Origin: Phycisphaerales bacterium UBA2421
Lineage (GTDB): Bacteria; Planctomycetota; Phycisphaerae; Tepidisphaerales; Tepidisphaeraceae
Length of the DNA stretch: 26,304 nt
Direction: 5' to 3'
Assembly: GCA_002343075.1 (NCBI GenBank)
Contig: DDRH01000054.1
Location: forward strand, 354 to 26,657
A model generated the notes under the pieces. The model did not search any database and was not told the origin of the DNA. It saw only the letters and a program-made list of their open reading frames with translations. Each line of letters begins with the position of its first letter. The first letter of the stretch is position 1. Of this stretch, positions 16,301 through 24,256 are shown piece by piece. The position numbers and the translations under genes are program-made.

Positions 16301-18098
16301 CGAGAGACGCGAGCGCGAGCGGGGTGAGCCAGGCGGCGGCGGGGTGGCCGGCGGTGGGGGTGATGGGCAATGACTCCATCAGGACGCGCGGCGGAGACGC
16401 GGGCGGGGGTTCGGGCGTTGCGGCGGTGCCCCCGCTGCCCGGGCGGTGAAACAGGCTGTTGAGCGCGCGCAACTTGCCTGCTTCGTCACGATAAATGCCC
16501 GGCGAAGGGGTATAGCCTTCGATCGCCGGTGTTAGGCGCTGCCAGGGTGCCGGTGGGACGATCAGCGATTCGCCGACGAACGCTGGGGTGAATGCTGGGG
16601 TTAACGCTGGCGTTAACATTGGGGACGTCGAGCCGAACGAATCGGCGACCGACCCGAGCAAGACCACAAACTCCGGCTGACTCGTTAGCGCTTCCGACCA
16701 GAAATTAAACAGCACCTGCCGCGCCGGCGGGCTGCCATCGAGTGCGAGGGCGCGCTCGGCGAGCACAGTCCGGCCTCCAACCCGCACACGCGGTTCCCAC
16801 GAAGCGTCAGGCTCGGGGCCACACAGCGCACCTTCGAGAATACGACGCCAATCGATGCCCCCGCCGAGCGGAGAGATGATTTCGATCTCACCGGTATCCA
16901 TTCGCTGCCCGCTGTGCAGCACAGGAAAGACCATCGCCGAGGCGGGCGCGAGATCGGTGGGGCTTGGCTGTACGGCTGGCTCGATGCGGTCGAGCAGGTG
17001 TACGACGTGACTGGATTGATCGCCCGCCGTGCGACTCATCGCCTCGCCCGACGCGCCGCTGGTGGCTGCGGGGTGACGCAGGCCGTTGTAGACGTCGGCA
17101 AACCGCGCCACTTCCGCATGAACGCCCCGCCCTGCGGCGAGCCAGGGCCATATCGTGCCGCGAACGAGCCATGCACGGTCATCGGGGGGAAAGCCATCGG
17201 TGGCGACATTGCGATCATGGCCCGCGAAGTCGCCCGCGGCATGCCCCGCCGCATGCTGGGTGAGAATCGCTTCCACCGTGTCGCCGAGGCGCGTGAAATC
17301 GATGAAGACGGGCAGCGCGGCGCCCGCAGGGATTGGCCGTTCGTGCGTCTCATCGCCCGACTTGACGATGAGCGTACGGGAGCGGGCCGGAATTGCGGGG
17401 GTTGATTCATCGAAAGCCGGCGTCACCATCACCTGCGGCGCAGGCAAATCCGCCGCGGCGAGGAACGCGATGCCGGCGTTCGCCGCGCGCATCGTCGGCG
17501 GGACGATGATCACCCCCCCGCCGTCGCCCGCCGCCGACTTCAGGCGATGATCGGTGAGGACGACGGTGGTCGCGTCTGATGCGTTGCGGGCGGCGGCCAC
17601 ATGCGATTGAACGAGTTGGAGCGTGTCGACAGCAGTCCGGCTGATTGCCTGATTTACCTTCGCGGCGGACACCGGACCCTGCAGCCGCGCCATGTTCGCT
17701 TCAAGCGGCGGAATCACGGTGATGGAGACCGCTTCCAGCGCCAGCGAGGCATCATCAAAGAGCGATCGCAAGGACGCTTCGTAGAGTGCCCCGCCGCCGG
17801 GCGCTTCGGCAGACATGCCCGCCCCGCGATCGATGACAACATGCACGCGGCGTTTCCATGTCGCGCCAAAGTGTGGGCCTGACGCGGCGAGGATCGCCAT
17901 CACCGCAGCCAGCATTACAAGCGCGACCCACAGGGGCAGGCGATATTGGCGAGGGCTGGCGGCTGCGGGCGTGTCAGTCGGGGGCCAAAGCGGAAGAAAC
18001 GGAACAGCGATCTCGTCGGCCCGGCGCCGCATGAGCCATATGGCCAACGCGGCCAGCGGCAACAGCGCGAACAACATAAGCGGCGAAACAAACGACAT
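16266..18098 (-). CDS. BatA-like membrane protein with degenerate von Willebrand A domain
   Basis: A 610-residue inner-membrane protein. It has the BatA N-terminal domain: MSFVSPLMLFALLPLAALAI, a basic turn, and a second helix LWVALVMLAAVMAILAASGP. A vWA-like domain starts at VHVVIDRGAGMSAEA. The metal-binding DxSxS motif is replaced by DRGAG, so metal-dependent binding is doubtful. A long C-terminal region contains LTPALTPAFTPAF repeats, and a last helix (AAWLTPLALASLVAGLLARG) ends the protein. BatA-type proteins usually work with a MoxR ATPase and a DUF58 protein, which here lie about 6 kb away on the other strand. It starts nine bases after the stop of the upstream gene and probably shares its transcript. 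The RHS remnant begins within about twenty bases of its stop. Confidence 0.8.
   Translation of the reverse strand: MSFVSPLMLFALLPLAALAIWLMRRRADEIAVPFLPLWPPTDTPAAASPRQYRLPLWVALVMLAAVMAILAASGPHFGATWKRRVHVVIDRGAGMSAEAPGGGALYEASLRSLFDDASLALEAVSITVIPPLEANMARLQGPVSAAKVNQAISRTAVDTLQLVQSHVAAARNASDATTVVLTDHRLKSAAGDGGGVIIVPPTMRAANAGIAFLAAADLPAPQVMVTPAFDESTPAIPARSRTLIVKSGDETHERPIPAGAALPVFIDFTRLGDTVEAILTQHAAGHAAGDFAGHDRNVATDGFPPDDRAWLVRGTIWPWLAAGRGVHAEVARFADVYNGLRHPAATSGASGEAMSRTAGDQSSHVVHLLDRIEPAVQPSPTDLAPASAMVFPVLHSGQRMDTGEIEIISPLGGGIDWRRILEGALCGPEPDASWEPRVRVGGRTVLAERALALDGSPPARQVLFNFWSEALTSQPEFVVLLGSVADSFGSTSPMLTPALTPAFTPAFVGESLIVPPAPWQRLTPAIEGYTPSPGIYRDEAGKLRALNSLFHRPGSGGTAATPEPPPASPPRVLMESLPITPTAGHPAAAWLTPLALASLVAGLLARGKSS
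16579..16626. repeat. Four in-frame 12-bp repeats inside the BatA-like gene
   Basis: Units 16579-16590, 16591-16602, 16603-16614 and 16615-16626 are variants of AACGCTGGGGTT. On the coding (minus) strand they give the tetrapeptide series LTPA-LTPA-FTPA-F, a probable flexible linker. Being a multiple of three, copy changes would keep the frame. Confidence 0.6.
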
Positions 18099-18107
18099 GC
18101 GAGCGGG

Positions 18108-18644
18108 CTACTGTTCGGGCATCACCAGCACCTTATCGAGCAACACATAATTGCGGCCGTTGTATTCGGTGAGCATGCCGGTGATGCGGAAGCGCAAATC
18201 GCGGCTGCTGGATTTCATGGCGCTTTCGATGGCCATAAGCTTCAGATTGGGCAGGACGATCACCGGCGGATCCTGCAGCGCGGTGCCGTCGGAATCAAAC
18301 ATGAACTCGACCGTCTGCCCGTCCGCCGCGCGTGCGATTCGGCCCACGCGGTCGATGAGAAACGTCCCCTCCCGCTGAAGCGCAATCGCGTCGGCCCCGG
18401 GCGCGACGGCAGCGCTGCCGGTGGTGCGATCGACCGCGGGGGCGTCGGTGACGGGGCGCAACGGCTTGGCAGACGGCTGGCCCGACGGGCGAAGCATCTG
18501 ATCCAGCATCTGCGCCGCGGGCGTGCCGGCGGCGGGCTGGGTGGCTGGCTGCGTTGCCGGAGAAGCCGGCTGTGACAGGGCGACGGTTGAGAGCATACCG
18601 CAGGCGTGTAGAGACATTGCAATTAGAATGATCGATGGGCGCAT
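18108..18644 (-). CDS. Exported conserved protein paired with the BatA-like gene
   Basis: A 178-residue protein starting at ATG 18644, preceded by GAGGA; the open frame runs further to 18704 without protein-like content. The N-terminus (MRPSIILIAMSLHACGMLST) is a signal peptide. A Pro/Ala/Thr linker (QPASPATQPATQPAAG) leads to a compact domain of about 85 residues with EGTFLIDRVGRI, FMFDSDGTALQDPPVIVLPN and FRITGMLTEYNGRNYVLLDK. The last segment resembles an OB-type barrel strand pattern, but I do not recognise a named family. Nine bases separate its stop from the BatA-like start, so the two likely act together in the envelope. Confidence 0.75.
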   Translation of the reverse strand: MRPSIILIAMSLHACGMLSTVALSQPASPATQPATQPAAGTPAAQMLDQMLRPSGQPSAKPLRPVTDAPAVDRTTGSAAVAPGADAIALQREGTFLIDRVGRIARAADGQTVEFMFDSDGTALQDPPVIVLPNLKLMAIESAMKSSSRDLRFRITGMLTEYNGRNYVLLDKVLVMPEQ

Positions 18645-18751
18645 GCAGTCCTCGCAGAAAACGCGTATCGCCACGGGCGTCGTGCGTGAACGAACCGCCC
18701 GCAACGATAATTATTCTCGCGATTGACCGCGGCAATTCAAAGTTGGCGACC

Positions 18752-19312
18752 TTATTCCGCCAGCGTAAGCTGCTTTTGCGGCTGTTCCCACAGTTTCTGA
18801 TCGAGCATGTCCTTTGGAATGACGATCACCGGGCGTTCTGATTTTGGCCGAGCCTTCCACGCTTTGATTTCGATCGACCCCGGCGTTGCAAACCGCTGCC
18901 ATTGCGCCGGAACCACCCACCCGCGTGCTGCAGGCTGAGCATGGCGGAGCATGTCGGCCTTTCTGAAATAGAGTGGAATGCTGTTGTTGGCTTCGTTGCG
19001 CGCGTCATTCGGAGTGAACCCGAAAATGAAAGCGTTTCGCCCGCCCAGCGCATCAGTAAACGTGCGGGTGCGCTCGGTGACTACGGCGCGGTGAGTGTCG
19101 ATCGTTGAGCTGGTAAACGCAAAGCCGTGGTGTCGGCCCCAGCTTGCTCCGGGCGCGGTCGGCCATGCGGCAGCGTCATGAATCCGTGGATCGGCCCCGC
19201 CGTAGTAATAGGGGTTCTGCCCGCCGTATTGATGCCGAACCGGCTCGTAAACCACCTGTGAAAATGCCGGTGCCGCAGCCAGACCGACGATGAGACAAAC
19301 GATGAGACGCAT
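18752..19312 (-). CDS. Secreted hypothetical protein
   Basis: A 186-residue protein starting at ATG 19312 with GGGAG eight bases before it. A clear signal peptide (MRLIVCLIVGLAAAPAFSQ, cleavage near residue 18) is followed by a Tyr/Gly-rich stretch (HQYGGQNPYYYGGADPR) and a soluble domain with AFIFGFTPNDARNEANNSIP. It ends with a basic part, ERPVIVIPKDMLDQK. No family is recognised. It is upstream of the BatA-like pair on the same strand, with a 107-base gap, and may be part of that cluster. Confidence 0.7.
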   Translation of the reverse strand: MRLIVCLIVGLAAAPAFSQVVYEPVRHQYGGQNPYYYGGADPRIHDAAAWPTAPGASWGRHHGFAFTSSTIDTHRAVVTERTRTFTDALGGRNAFIFGFTPNDARNEANNSIPLYFRKADMLRHAQPAARGWVVPAQWQRFATPGSIEIKAWKARPKSERPVIVIPKDMLDQKLWEQPQKQLTLAE

Positions 19313-19438
19313 TGCGAAATCTCCCACAAAAGCCGAGAGCGAACCGGTGCAGGTTAACTCCAGCCCGAGGGCGACTTCAACGCAATTCCGGCGATGATTC
19401 TCGCAATCATCCGCTGTTCGCCGCTACAATCGCTTCAG

Positions 19439-20740
19439 ATGCAACTGCCCTACCTCACAAGCGAGTTTCCCGGCGTCGGCGGGTCGATCAAAGACCGCCC
19501 GGAGGACTTTTTCGTTCAGGAACTGCCCCTTTACGAGCCTAGCGGCGAGGGGGAGCATGTCTACGCAGAGATTCAGAAGGTCGGCCTCACGACATTCGCA
19601 GCCATTGACCGCGTTGCCCGCGCGCACAACATTCACCCGCGCGATATCGGCTACGCCGGGCTGAAGGATGCGCGCGCCATCACCCGGCAGCTCATCAGCA
19701 TTCCGCGCGTTACTGAAGAAGCGGTGATGACAACCAAGGTGGAGGGCGTCGAGGTGCGGTGGACCGATCGCCACGCCAACAAGATCCGCCTCGGCCACCT
19801 CGCGGGCAACCGGTTTGCCATCAAGATCCGGGATGTCGAACCGACCGACGTCGTCAAACTGCGCCCGATGCTCGACATATTGCAACAGCGTGGCATGCCC
19901 AACTACTTTGGCGAGCAGCGTTTCGGCATGCGTCAGAACAACCATGTGCTGGGGGCCTGTCTCATTCGCGGGCGCCCGGAAGAGTTACTGCATCATCTGC
20001 TCGGCGGGCCGGATAAGCGGCTGGACGATGGCGACGTGTACGACGCCCGCCGAAAGTTTGAGGAAGGCCGTTACGAGCACGCGCTCGACCGCTGGCCTCG
20101 AAAATGCGGCCTTGAGCGGCGCACCCTCGCCCGGCTGATGAAAACAAGAAAACCCGGCGAGGCGGCCCGGTCGATTGACGAAAAGATTCGCCGGCTCTGG
20201 GTGAGCGCGCTGCAGAGCCATCTGTTTAATCAGGTGCTGGCGCGGAGAATGGCTACGCTTGATCGGCTGATTCCCGGCGATTTTGCGATCAAGCACGAAA
20301 ATGGCGCGTGTTTTCAAGTCACCGACCCAACCGCAGAGCAACCGCGGGCGACTGGCTGGGAAATCAGCCCGACCGGGCCGATCGTAGGCTACCGCATGAG
20401 CCTTCCGGAGGCCGACGCGCTGGCCATCGAGCAGGCAGTCATGAAGGAAAATGGCCTCACCCCCGGGCATTTCAAACAGGAAGGCCGCGACCAGGCAAAG
20501 GGAACACGCCGTGCCTTGCGCGTCCAGCCGAAAGACGTGGAAATCGCCGCAGGGGTCGATGATTTCGGCTCGCACATCACCGTCGCGTTTACCTTGCCGC
20601 CGGGAAGTTTTGCCACTGTGCTTCTCGGTGAATTGATGAAGAACGAAGAACCGACCACCCCAACGCCGACGGATGGTTCTTCGGACCCGACCAGCGACCC
20701 GGCGGAGGCTGTTGAATCAACCCCCAGCGCAGAGGGGTGA
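19439..20740 (+). CDS. truD: tRNA pseudouridine(13) synthase TruD
   Basis: A 433-residue cytoplasmic enzyme that isomerises U13 of certain tRNAs to pseudouridine. The catalytic motif GYAGLKDARAITRQ contains the nucleophile Asp77. The second family motif, PNYFGEQRFG, and the EGVEVRWTDRHANKIRLGHL segment (family form HxxKLRxGHLxGN) are present, followed by the TRUD insert domain. I chose the ATG at 19439 because family homology starts there; no Shine-Dalgarno is visible, and TACAAT (19425-19430) lies close upstream, so a very short leader is possible. The last 33 residues (from about NEEPTTPTPTDGSSDP) are a low-complexity tail not needed for the fold. It converges with the next gene, six bases apart. 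Confidence 0.93.
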   Translation: MQLPYLTSEFPGVGGSIKDRPEDFFVQELPLYEPSGEGEHVYAEIQKVGLTTFAAIDRVARAHNIHPRDIGYAGLKDARAITRQLISIPRVTEEAVMTTKVEGVEVRWTDRHANKIRLGHLAGNRFAIKIRDVEPTDVVKLRPMLDILQQRGMPNYFGEQRFGMRQNNHVLGACLIRGRPEELLHHLLGGPDKRLDDGDVYDARRKFEEGRYEHALDRWPRKCGLERRTLARLMKTRKPGEAARSIDEKIRRLWVSALQSHLFNQVLARRMATLDRLIPGDFAIKHENGACFQVTDPTAEQPRATGWEISPTGPIVGYRMSLPEADALAIEQAVMKENGLTPGHFKQEGRDQAKGTRRALRVQPKDVEIAAGVDDFGSHITVAFTLPPGSFATVLLGELMKNEEPTTPTPTDGSSDPTSDPAEAVESTPSAEG

Positions 20741-20746
20741 ACGCCA

Positions 20747-21199
20747 TCAGGCAGCCAAAAGATTTCTCGCGCGCCGTGCGTCGATGAACGATTTAATGCA
20801 AAGCACGATATAGGGAAACAGCAGCCCAGCCATGCCTGCCTGTACCTGCGAAGCCACGGGCCGGATTTTGTTCCCGCCGGTGAGCATGACTTGATCGTCT
20901 TTCACATCCATGGCCACGCGCTGCTCCGCGGTAAGGTTCTCGGTGCCTTGCGTCGCAAGCCTGATCAGATTCATGACACCCGGCACCGACCCGGCAAAGC
21001 CCAGAATCGCGATCAACACCGCGCCGTGCATTGCATGCTTGCGCAGTGCCGGCTTCAGCGCAACCAGTCCACAAACCAGCAGCAGAATGCCGGCGAATGC
21101 TGGGATTAGTGCTGTGAATGATCTCATGCCTGTGGCGAGATACGCGCCGACTCCGAGCAAGATCAGTGCCGCCGAGAAACCGATGGTGACTTTTGCCAT
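20747..21199 (-). CDS. Small four-helix membrane protein
   Basis: A 150-residue inner-membrane protein starting MAKVTIGFSAALILLGVGAY at ATG 21199; the frame extends to 21238 but the extra residues are not helix-like. Four hydrophobic segments are visible: near 5-24, 30-50, 55-80 and 118-138. A soluble loop between the third and fourth (GTENLTAEQRVAMDVKDDQ) is followed by a basic end (FIDARRARN). I recognise no family. It faces truD and is divergent from the cobalamin riboswitch transcript. Confidence 0.7.
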   Translation of the reverse strand: MAKVTIGFSAALILLGVGAYLATGMRSFTALIPAFAGILLLVCGLVALKPALRKHAMHGAVLIAILGFAGSVPGVMNLIRLATQGTENLTAEQRVAMDVKDDQVMLTGGNKIRPVASQVQAGMAGLLFPYIVLCIKSFIDARRARNLLAA

Positions 21200-21326
21200 G
21201 TGACAATGATAGACGACATTCCGCTCCGAAGCATTCATTTGATGCCTCGATTCGGCTGAATGCTGTGCAACACCAACACACTGAATCTTAAAAAACTTGG
21301 AAGAACCGAAGATGATGTGTCATCGC

Positions 21327-21354
21327 TTGATTCGCCTTGATGCATCGCTATGGT
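21327..21354 (+). promoter_or_regulatory. Putative promoter of the cobalamin riboswitch transcript
   Basis: TTGATT (21327-21332), a 16-base spacer and TATGGT (21349-21354) would start transcription near 21361, two bases before the first riboswitch helix at 21363. The fit between promoter and RNA start makes it more credible than the box scores alone. Confidence 0.5.
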
Positions 21355-21362
21355 CTATCGCA

Positions 21363-21580
21363 TCCGCAGGCGGCATAAGCCCGTCCTGCCTGGCCGGATG
21401 CCGGGTGAGACGAAGGGAAGTCGGTGAAATTCCGACGCGGACGCGCCGCTGTAAGGAGCACGCATCGCTGGCAGTACGCTGGCGATGCACCGTTTCGGTC
21501 AATCAGCCACTGTTTTGCCATTTCGGCATGATGGGAAGGCGGCCAAAGCGCGACTCCAAGCCAGAAGACCTGCCCGCGGA
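21363..21580 (+). promoter_or_regulatory. Cobalamin (B12) riboswitch
   Basis: This RNA element matches the cobalamin aptamer by its conserved blocks in order. These are GGGAAG...GGTGAAATTCCGAC (21415-21435), CGCCGCTGTAAGGAGCA (21444-21460), AGCCACTG (21505-21512), GGGAAGGCGGCCAAAGCGCGA (21533 onward, first part) and the B12 box AAGCCAGAAGACCTGCC (21558-21574). The closing helix P1 pairs 21363-21371 with 21572-21580 with one mismatch. Binding of a cobalamin normally lowers expression of the downstream genes. The next genes, from 21858, encode PEP-CTERM surface proteins and a pilin-like domain, not a classical B12 gene. Confidence 0.93.
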
Positions 21581-21593
21581 GAAGTGACGGTCG

Positions 21594-21619
21594 CGATTTG
21601 CACTTTTCGCTGCAAATCG
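21594..21619 (+). promoter_or_regulatory. Hairpin in the riboswitch expression platform
   Basis: CGATTTGCA (21594-21602) and TGCAAATCG (21611-21619) form a perfect nine-base-pair stem with an eight-base loop, starting 14 bases after the aptamer. No run of T follows, so it is not a standard intrinsic terminator. It may take part in switching or pause the polymerase. The remaining leader to 21857 has no other feature I can support. Confidence 0.45.
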
Positions 21620-21857
21620 ACTGTTTCACACTCGTTCGTCCTCGCGACTTTGGGACGGAAAGAGAACCGCGTACAGGCTGCGTACGGACCACAAGCCGAT
21701 TCGCTCGGTGCCCGCTGCGTATGAACTCGCCTGACCGCGTTCTGCTTCCAACTCTCAAAGCAAGATCGACCTCAGTGCGGGCAGTTTGCCCCCATTGCGG
21801 TTCGCGATGACGCTGTTCAATAAGAGCGCCGCGCGAATCGGCGCAGAAGGTCCTCCC

Positions 21858-22664
21858 ATGTTTCGTATCGCTTTTTCCGCCGCACTGTCGGCGGGTGTCG
21901 CGGCGCATGCCGCGGAGTTTGTCTCTTCGGTGGCCGATTATCAGCCGGGCACCGGAGTCGGCGCCTTCGTCAATTCGTCGGCGGCGGTCGGCTCACCGGC
22001 ACCGCTCACGGGGCAATCGATCGGCTTCCCGAACATCCTCAGCCCATTCAGCCCGGCTTTCGGGTCTGATGAGATTGTCGGCATCGGCTTGAATGGCCTG
22101 CTTCAGCTCGACTTCGCCGTCCCTGTCAGCAATGTAGCCGGCCCCGATTTTGGCGTCATCACCAACCTCGGTTTGGCGGACATTAGTTTCCCAAACGGCG
22201 TAAACTCCAATCCCGCCTCAACCTTCAGTGCCCCCCGGCAGGCTGAAGTGGCCGTGAGCGGCGATGGCACGCAGTTTATCAGCCTTGGTTTGGTGACTTT
22301 TGACGCGCCGGCAAACTACTTCGCCAATGCGTCCAACCCGTTTCTCTCCTCGACACCTTCGCCGGCTGTACTGGCGGATTTTGGAAAGCCGTTCGCGGGC
22401 TCGCTCTCCACGTTCGACGGGCTGGACTGGCAACAAACCCTCGCCGCCCTCGATGGCTCCGGCGGTGGGACCTGGCTCGACTTTTCAGCTACCGGACTGC
22501 CAAGCATTAAGTCGGTCCGATTCAGCATCGGCGCAACCGCGCCGGTGGGAACCGATGGAAAGTTGTTTGTCGACGCCGTGGTCGCCAATAACGCCGCCGT
22601 GCCAGAACCGGCTGCCGCGGGAATGCTGGTAGGTGCGATTGGCGTGCTGCTTCGTCGGCGATAG
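21858..22664 (+). CDS. PEP-CTERM surface protein downstream of the cobalamin riboswitch
   Basis: A 268-residue exported protein starting at ATG 21858 (AGAAGG seven bases before). The signal peptide MFRIAFSAALSAGVAAHAAE is followed by a secreted beta-rich domain: VADYQPGTGVGAFVNSSAAV, SPFSPAFGSDEIVGIG, LNGLLQLDFAVPVSN, AEVAVSGDGTQFISLGLV and a closing IKSVRFSIGA. The layout (PGTG near the start, a signed beta-sandwich with SxDG) resembles a class of exported carbohydrate- or ligand-binding style domains, but no Pfam name is certain. The C-terminus is VPEPAAAGMLVGAIGVLL with RRR, an exosortase tail. It is the first gene under the riboswitch, so a role in cobalamin capture or in coping with B12 lack is inferred. 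The next gene starts four bases after its stop. Confidence 0.85.
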   Translation: MFRIAFSAALSAGVAAHAAEFVSSVADYQPGTGVGAFVNSSAAVGSPAPLTGQSIGFPNILSPFSPAFGSDEIVGIGLNGLLQLDFAVPVSNVAGPDFGVITNLGLADISFPNGVNSNPASTFSAPRQAEVAVSGDGTQFISLGLVTFDAPANYFANASNPFLSSTPSPAVLADFGKPFAGSLSTFDGLDWQQTLAALDGSGGGTWLDFSATGLPSIKSVRFSIGATAPVGTDGKLFVDAVVANNAAVPEPAAAGMLVGAIGVLLRRR

Positions 22665-22668
22665 ACCC

Positions 22669-24009
22669 ATGCACTCCCTCACAACACTCCTCACCCTCGC
22701 CACTGCAGTCTCGGCGGAACGTCTCACCGCCGAGCCTGCTGTGCGCGTGGGCCAGGGGATTCACTCTTCGCTGGTTTATATCGACTTCGGCCCGCGCACT
22801 TTCTGGTATGACGTGCGATACAACCACTCCATTACAGGCTTTGCGGCACTGCAGTTGATTGATGACGAAACGCCGCTGGAAATGGACTCGATTGCGTTCG
22901 GGTCGAGCCGGTTTATCACGTCGATCTCGATCGGCGGCTACGCGGCGGAGGGCGCGGGAGCCAACGGCGACGACTTCTGGAGCTATTGGCGGCGCGACAC
23001 GGCCGATTGGACACTTTCAGGCGTTGGCGCGAGCTTTCGGACGCTGCAACACGGTCATGCCGACGGTTGGGTCTGGACCGCGGCGCAGAACCGTCCGCCA
23101 GACGAGCCTGCATCATTCCGCGAGCTTGTCAGCGTCGCACCCCCCGCCACCGCCGCGCGCGCTGCGGCAGTTCCCGAACCGAGCTTCAGCAGCTATCTAT
23201 TCGCATCCGGCCCAGCCTTTGCTCGTCGGCGGCGAAAAGCAACGACAGCGTGCGCGGTGCGCGGCTTCACGCTCGTCGAGTTGCTCGTCGTGATCGGCAT
23301 CATTGCAATTCTAGTGGCCACCCTGCTTCCGACGCTTCAAGCCGCCAATGCTCAATCGAGATCGGTGCAGTGTCTCAGCAATCTCCGGCAGATGATGGTG
23401 GCCGTGGAAATGTATCAGCAGACAAATGCCGGGCGCTTTCCGCTGTCAGGGTACAGCGTCTTCGCCCCGCCGACGCGCACAAGCTACGCCTGGGACTATA
23501 CGCGCATCATCAATATCAACACCAATGAAACGACAATCGAACCGGGATTGCTCTGGTGGAAGAGCGCGGCGGCGAAGGTGATGCAGTGTCCGGTGTTCGA
23601 GCGAACTTCTGTTGGCTTCGTTTCAGATCCGGCAACCGGCTACAACTACAACACGAGCTATCTCGGCGGCGAACAGGAACTGGGCACCGGGATTATCTAC
23701 GCCCCTGCCAAACTATCGCAGGTGCGCAAACCGTCGCAGACAGTGGTCTTCGGTGACGGCGAATACTCCGCGGGGGCGAACAAGTTCATGCGATCGCCGT
23801 TTCCGTCGGGCCGCGAAGTGGTGAGTTCCGGTCGATTCGCCGGAACACAGGGTTTCCGCCACCGCGGCGCAAGCAATGCAGCCTTCGCCGACGGCCACGC
23901 GGCACCATCGTCGCGACGATTCACTGCGACACTGGCAGCCGATCAGTCGCGCATCACCGCCGGCACCGGCTTTCTCTCCGCCGACAATTCGCTCTACGAT
24001 CTGGAGTGA
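22669..24009 (+). CDS. PEP-CTERM surface domain fused in frame to a type IV pilin-like protein (H-X9-DG)
   Basis: A 446-residue protein with two exported halves. Residues 1-16 are a signal peptide (MHSLTTLLTLATAVSA). Residues 25-150 form a secreted domain rich in aromatic residues (YIDFGPRTFWYDVRYN, DDFWSYWRRD, ADGWVWTA). Residues 168-189 are an exosortase-like tail: VPEP, a weak hydrophobic run, then ARRRRK. Directly after it comes a prepilin cleavage site, RG-FTLVELLVVIGIIAILVA (cut after Gly199, Glu at +5), followed by a pseudopilin body with CLSNLRQMMVAVEMYQQTN and the HRGASNAAFADG motif (H398, H-X9-DG) typical of planctomycete pilin-like proteins. Separate genes are usual, so fusion or stop loss is likely. 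A GTG at codon 197 could restart translation but lacks a ribosome-binding site. Confidence 0.85.
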   Translation: MHSLTTLLTLATAVSAERLTAEPAVRVGQGIHSSLVYIDFGPRTFWYDVRYNHSITGFAALQLIDDETPLEMDSIAFGSSRFITSISIGGYAAEGAGANGDDFWSYWRRDTADWTLSGVGASFRTLQHGHADGWVWTAAQNRPPDEPASFRELVSVAPPATAARAAAVPEPSFSSYLFASGPAFARRRRKATTACAVRGFTLVELLVVIGIIAILVATLLPTLQAANAQSRSVQCLSNLRQMMVAVEMYQQTNAGRFPLSGYSVFAPPTRTSYAWDYTRIININTNETTIEPGLLWWKSAAAKVMQCPVFERTSVGFVSDPATGYNYNTSYLGGEQELGTGIIYAPAKLSQVRKPSQTVVFGDGEYSAGANKFMRSPFPSGREVVSSGRFAGTQGFRHRGASNAAFADGHAAPSSRRFTATLAADQSRITAGTGFLSADNSLYDLE

Positions 24010-24011
24010 GG

Positions 24012-24224
24012 ATGTCACCGAAAGTGCCAAGAGAGAACCCTGCTCCACGATCGCTCGTAGAAGGAGTGGATTACTATCTGGAAGCGGGCCGGTGGGTCTT
24101 CACCGAAGCCTTCCACCTGAACCGCGGAAATTGCTGCGGGTCGGGCTGTCGGCACTGCCCATACCGACCGGCAACGCCGCATGGCGCGTCTTCGGCAGAT
24201 AACGAGGCGGGTGAGTTGGATTGA
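24012..24224 (+). CDS. Small cysteine-rich DUF5522 protein
   Basis: A 70-residue protein starting at ATG 24012, two bases after the stop of the pilin-fusion gene, with GGAGTGAGG just upstream overlapping that stop. The family signature is FTEAFHLNRGNCCGSGCRHC followed by PY: a CCGxGCxxCP cluster with four cysteines and one histidine that could bind a metal. DUF5522 proteins are small, cytoplasmic and of unknown function. Tight spacing suggests it is expressed with the riboswitch-led genes, though an independent role is equally possible. Confidence 0.85.
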   Translation: MSPKVPRENPAPRSLVEGVDYYLEAGRWVFTEAFHLNRGNCCGSGCRHCPYRPATPHGASSADNEAGELD

Positions 24225-24256
24225 AGTGCGATCGCGCATAGACTCAAGGCCGAAAC

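Noticed and set aside
19425..19430. TACAAT as a firm truD promoter
   Set aside because: No -35 box at suitable distance; mentioned only as a possible very short leader.
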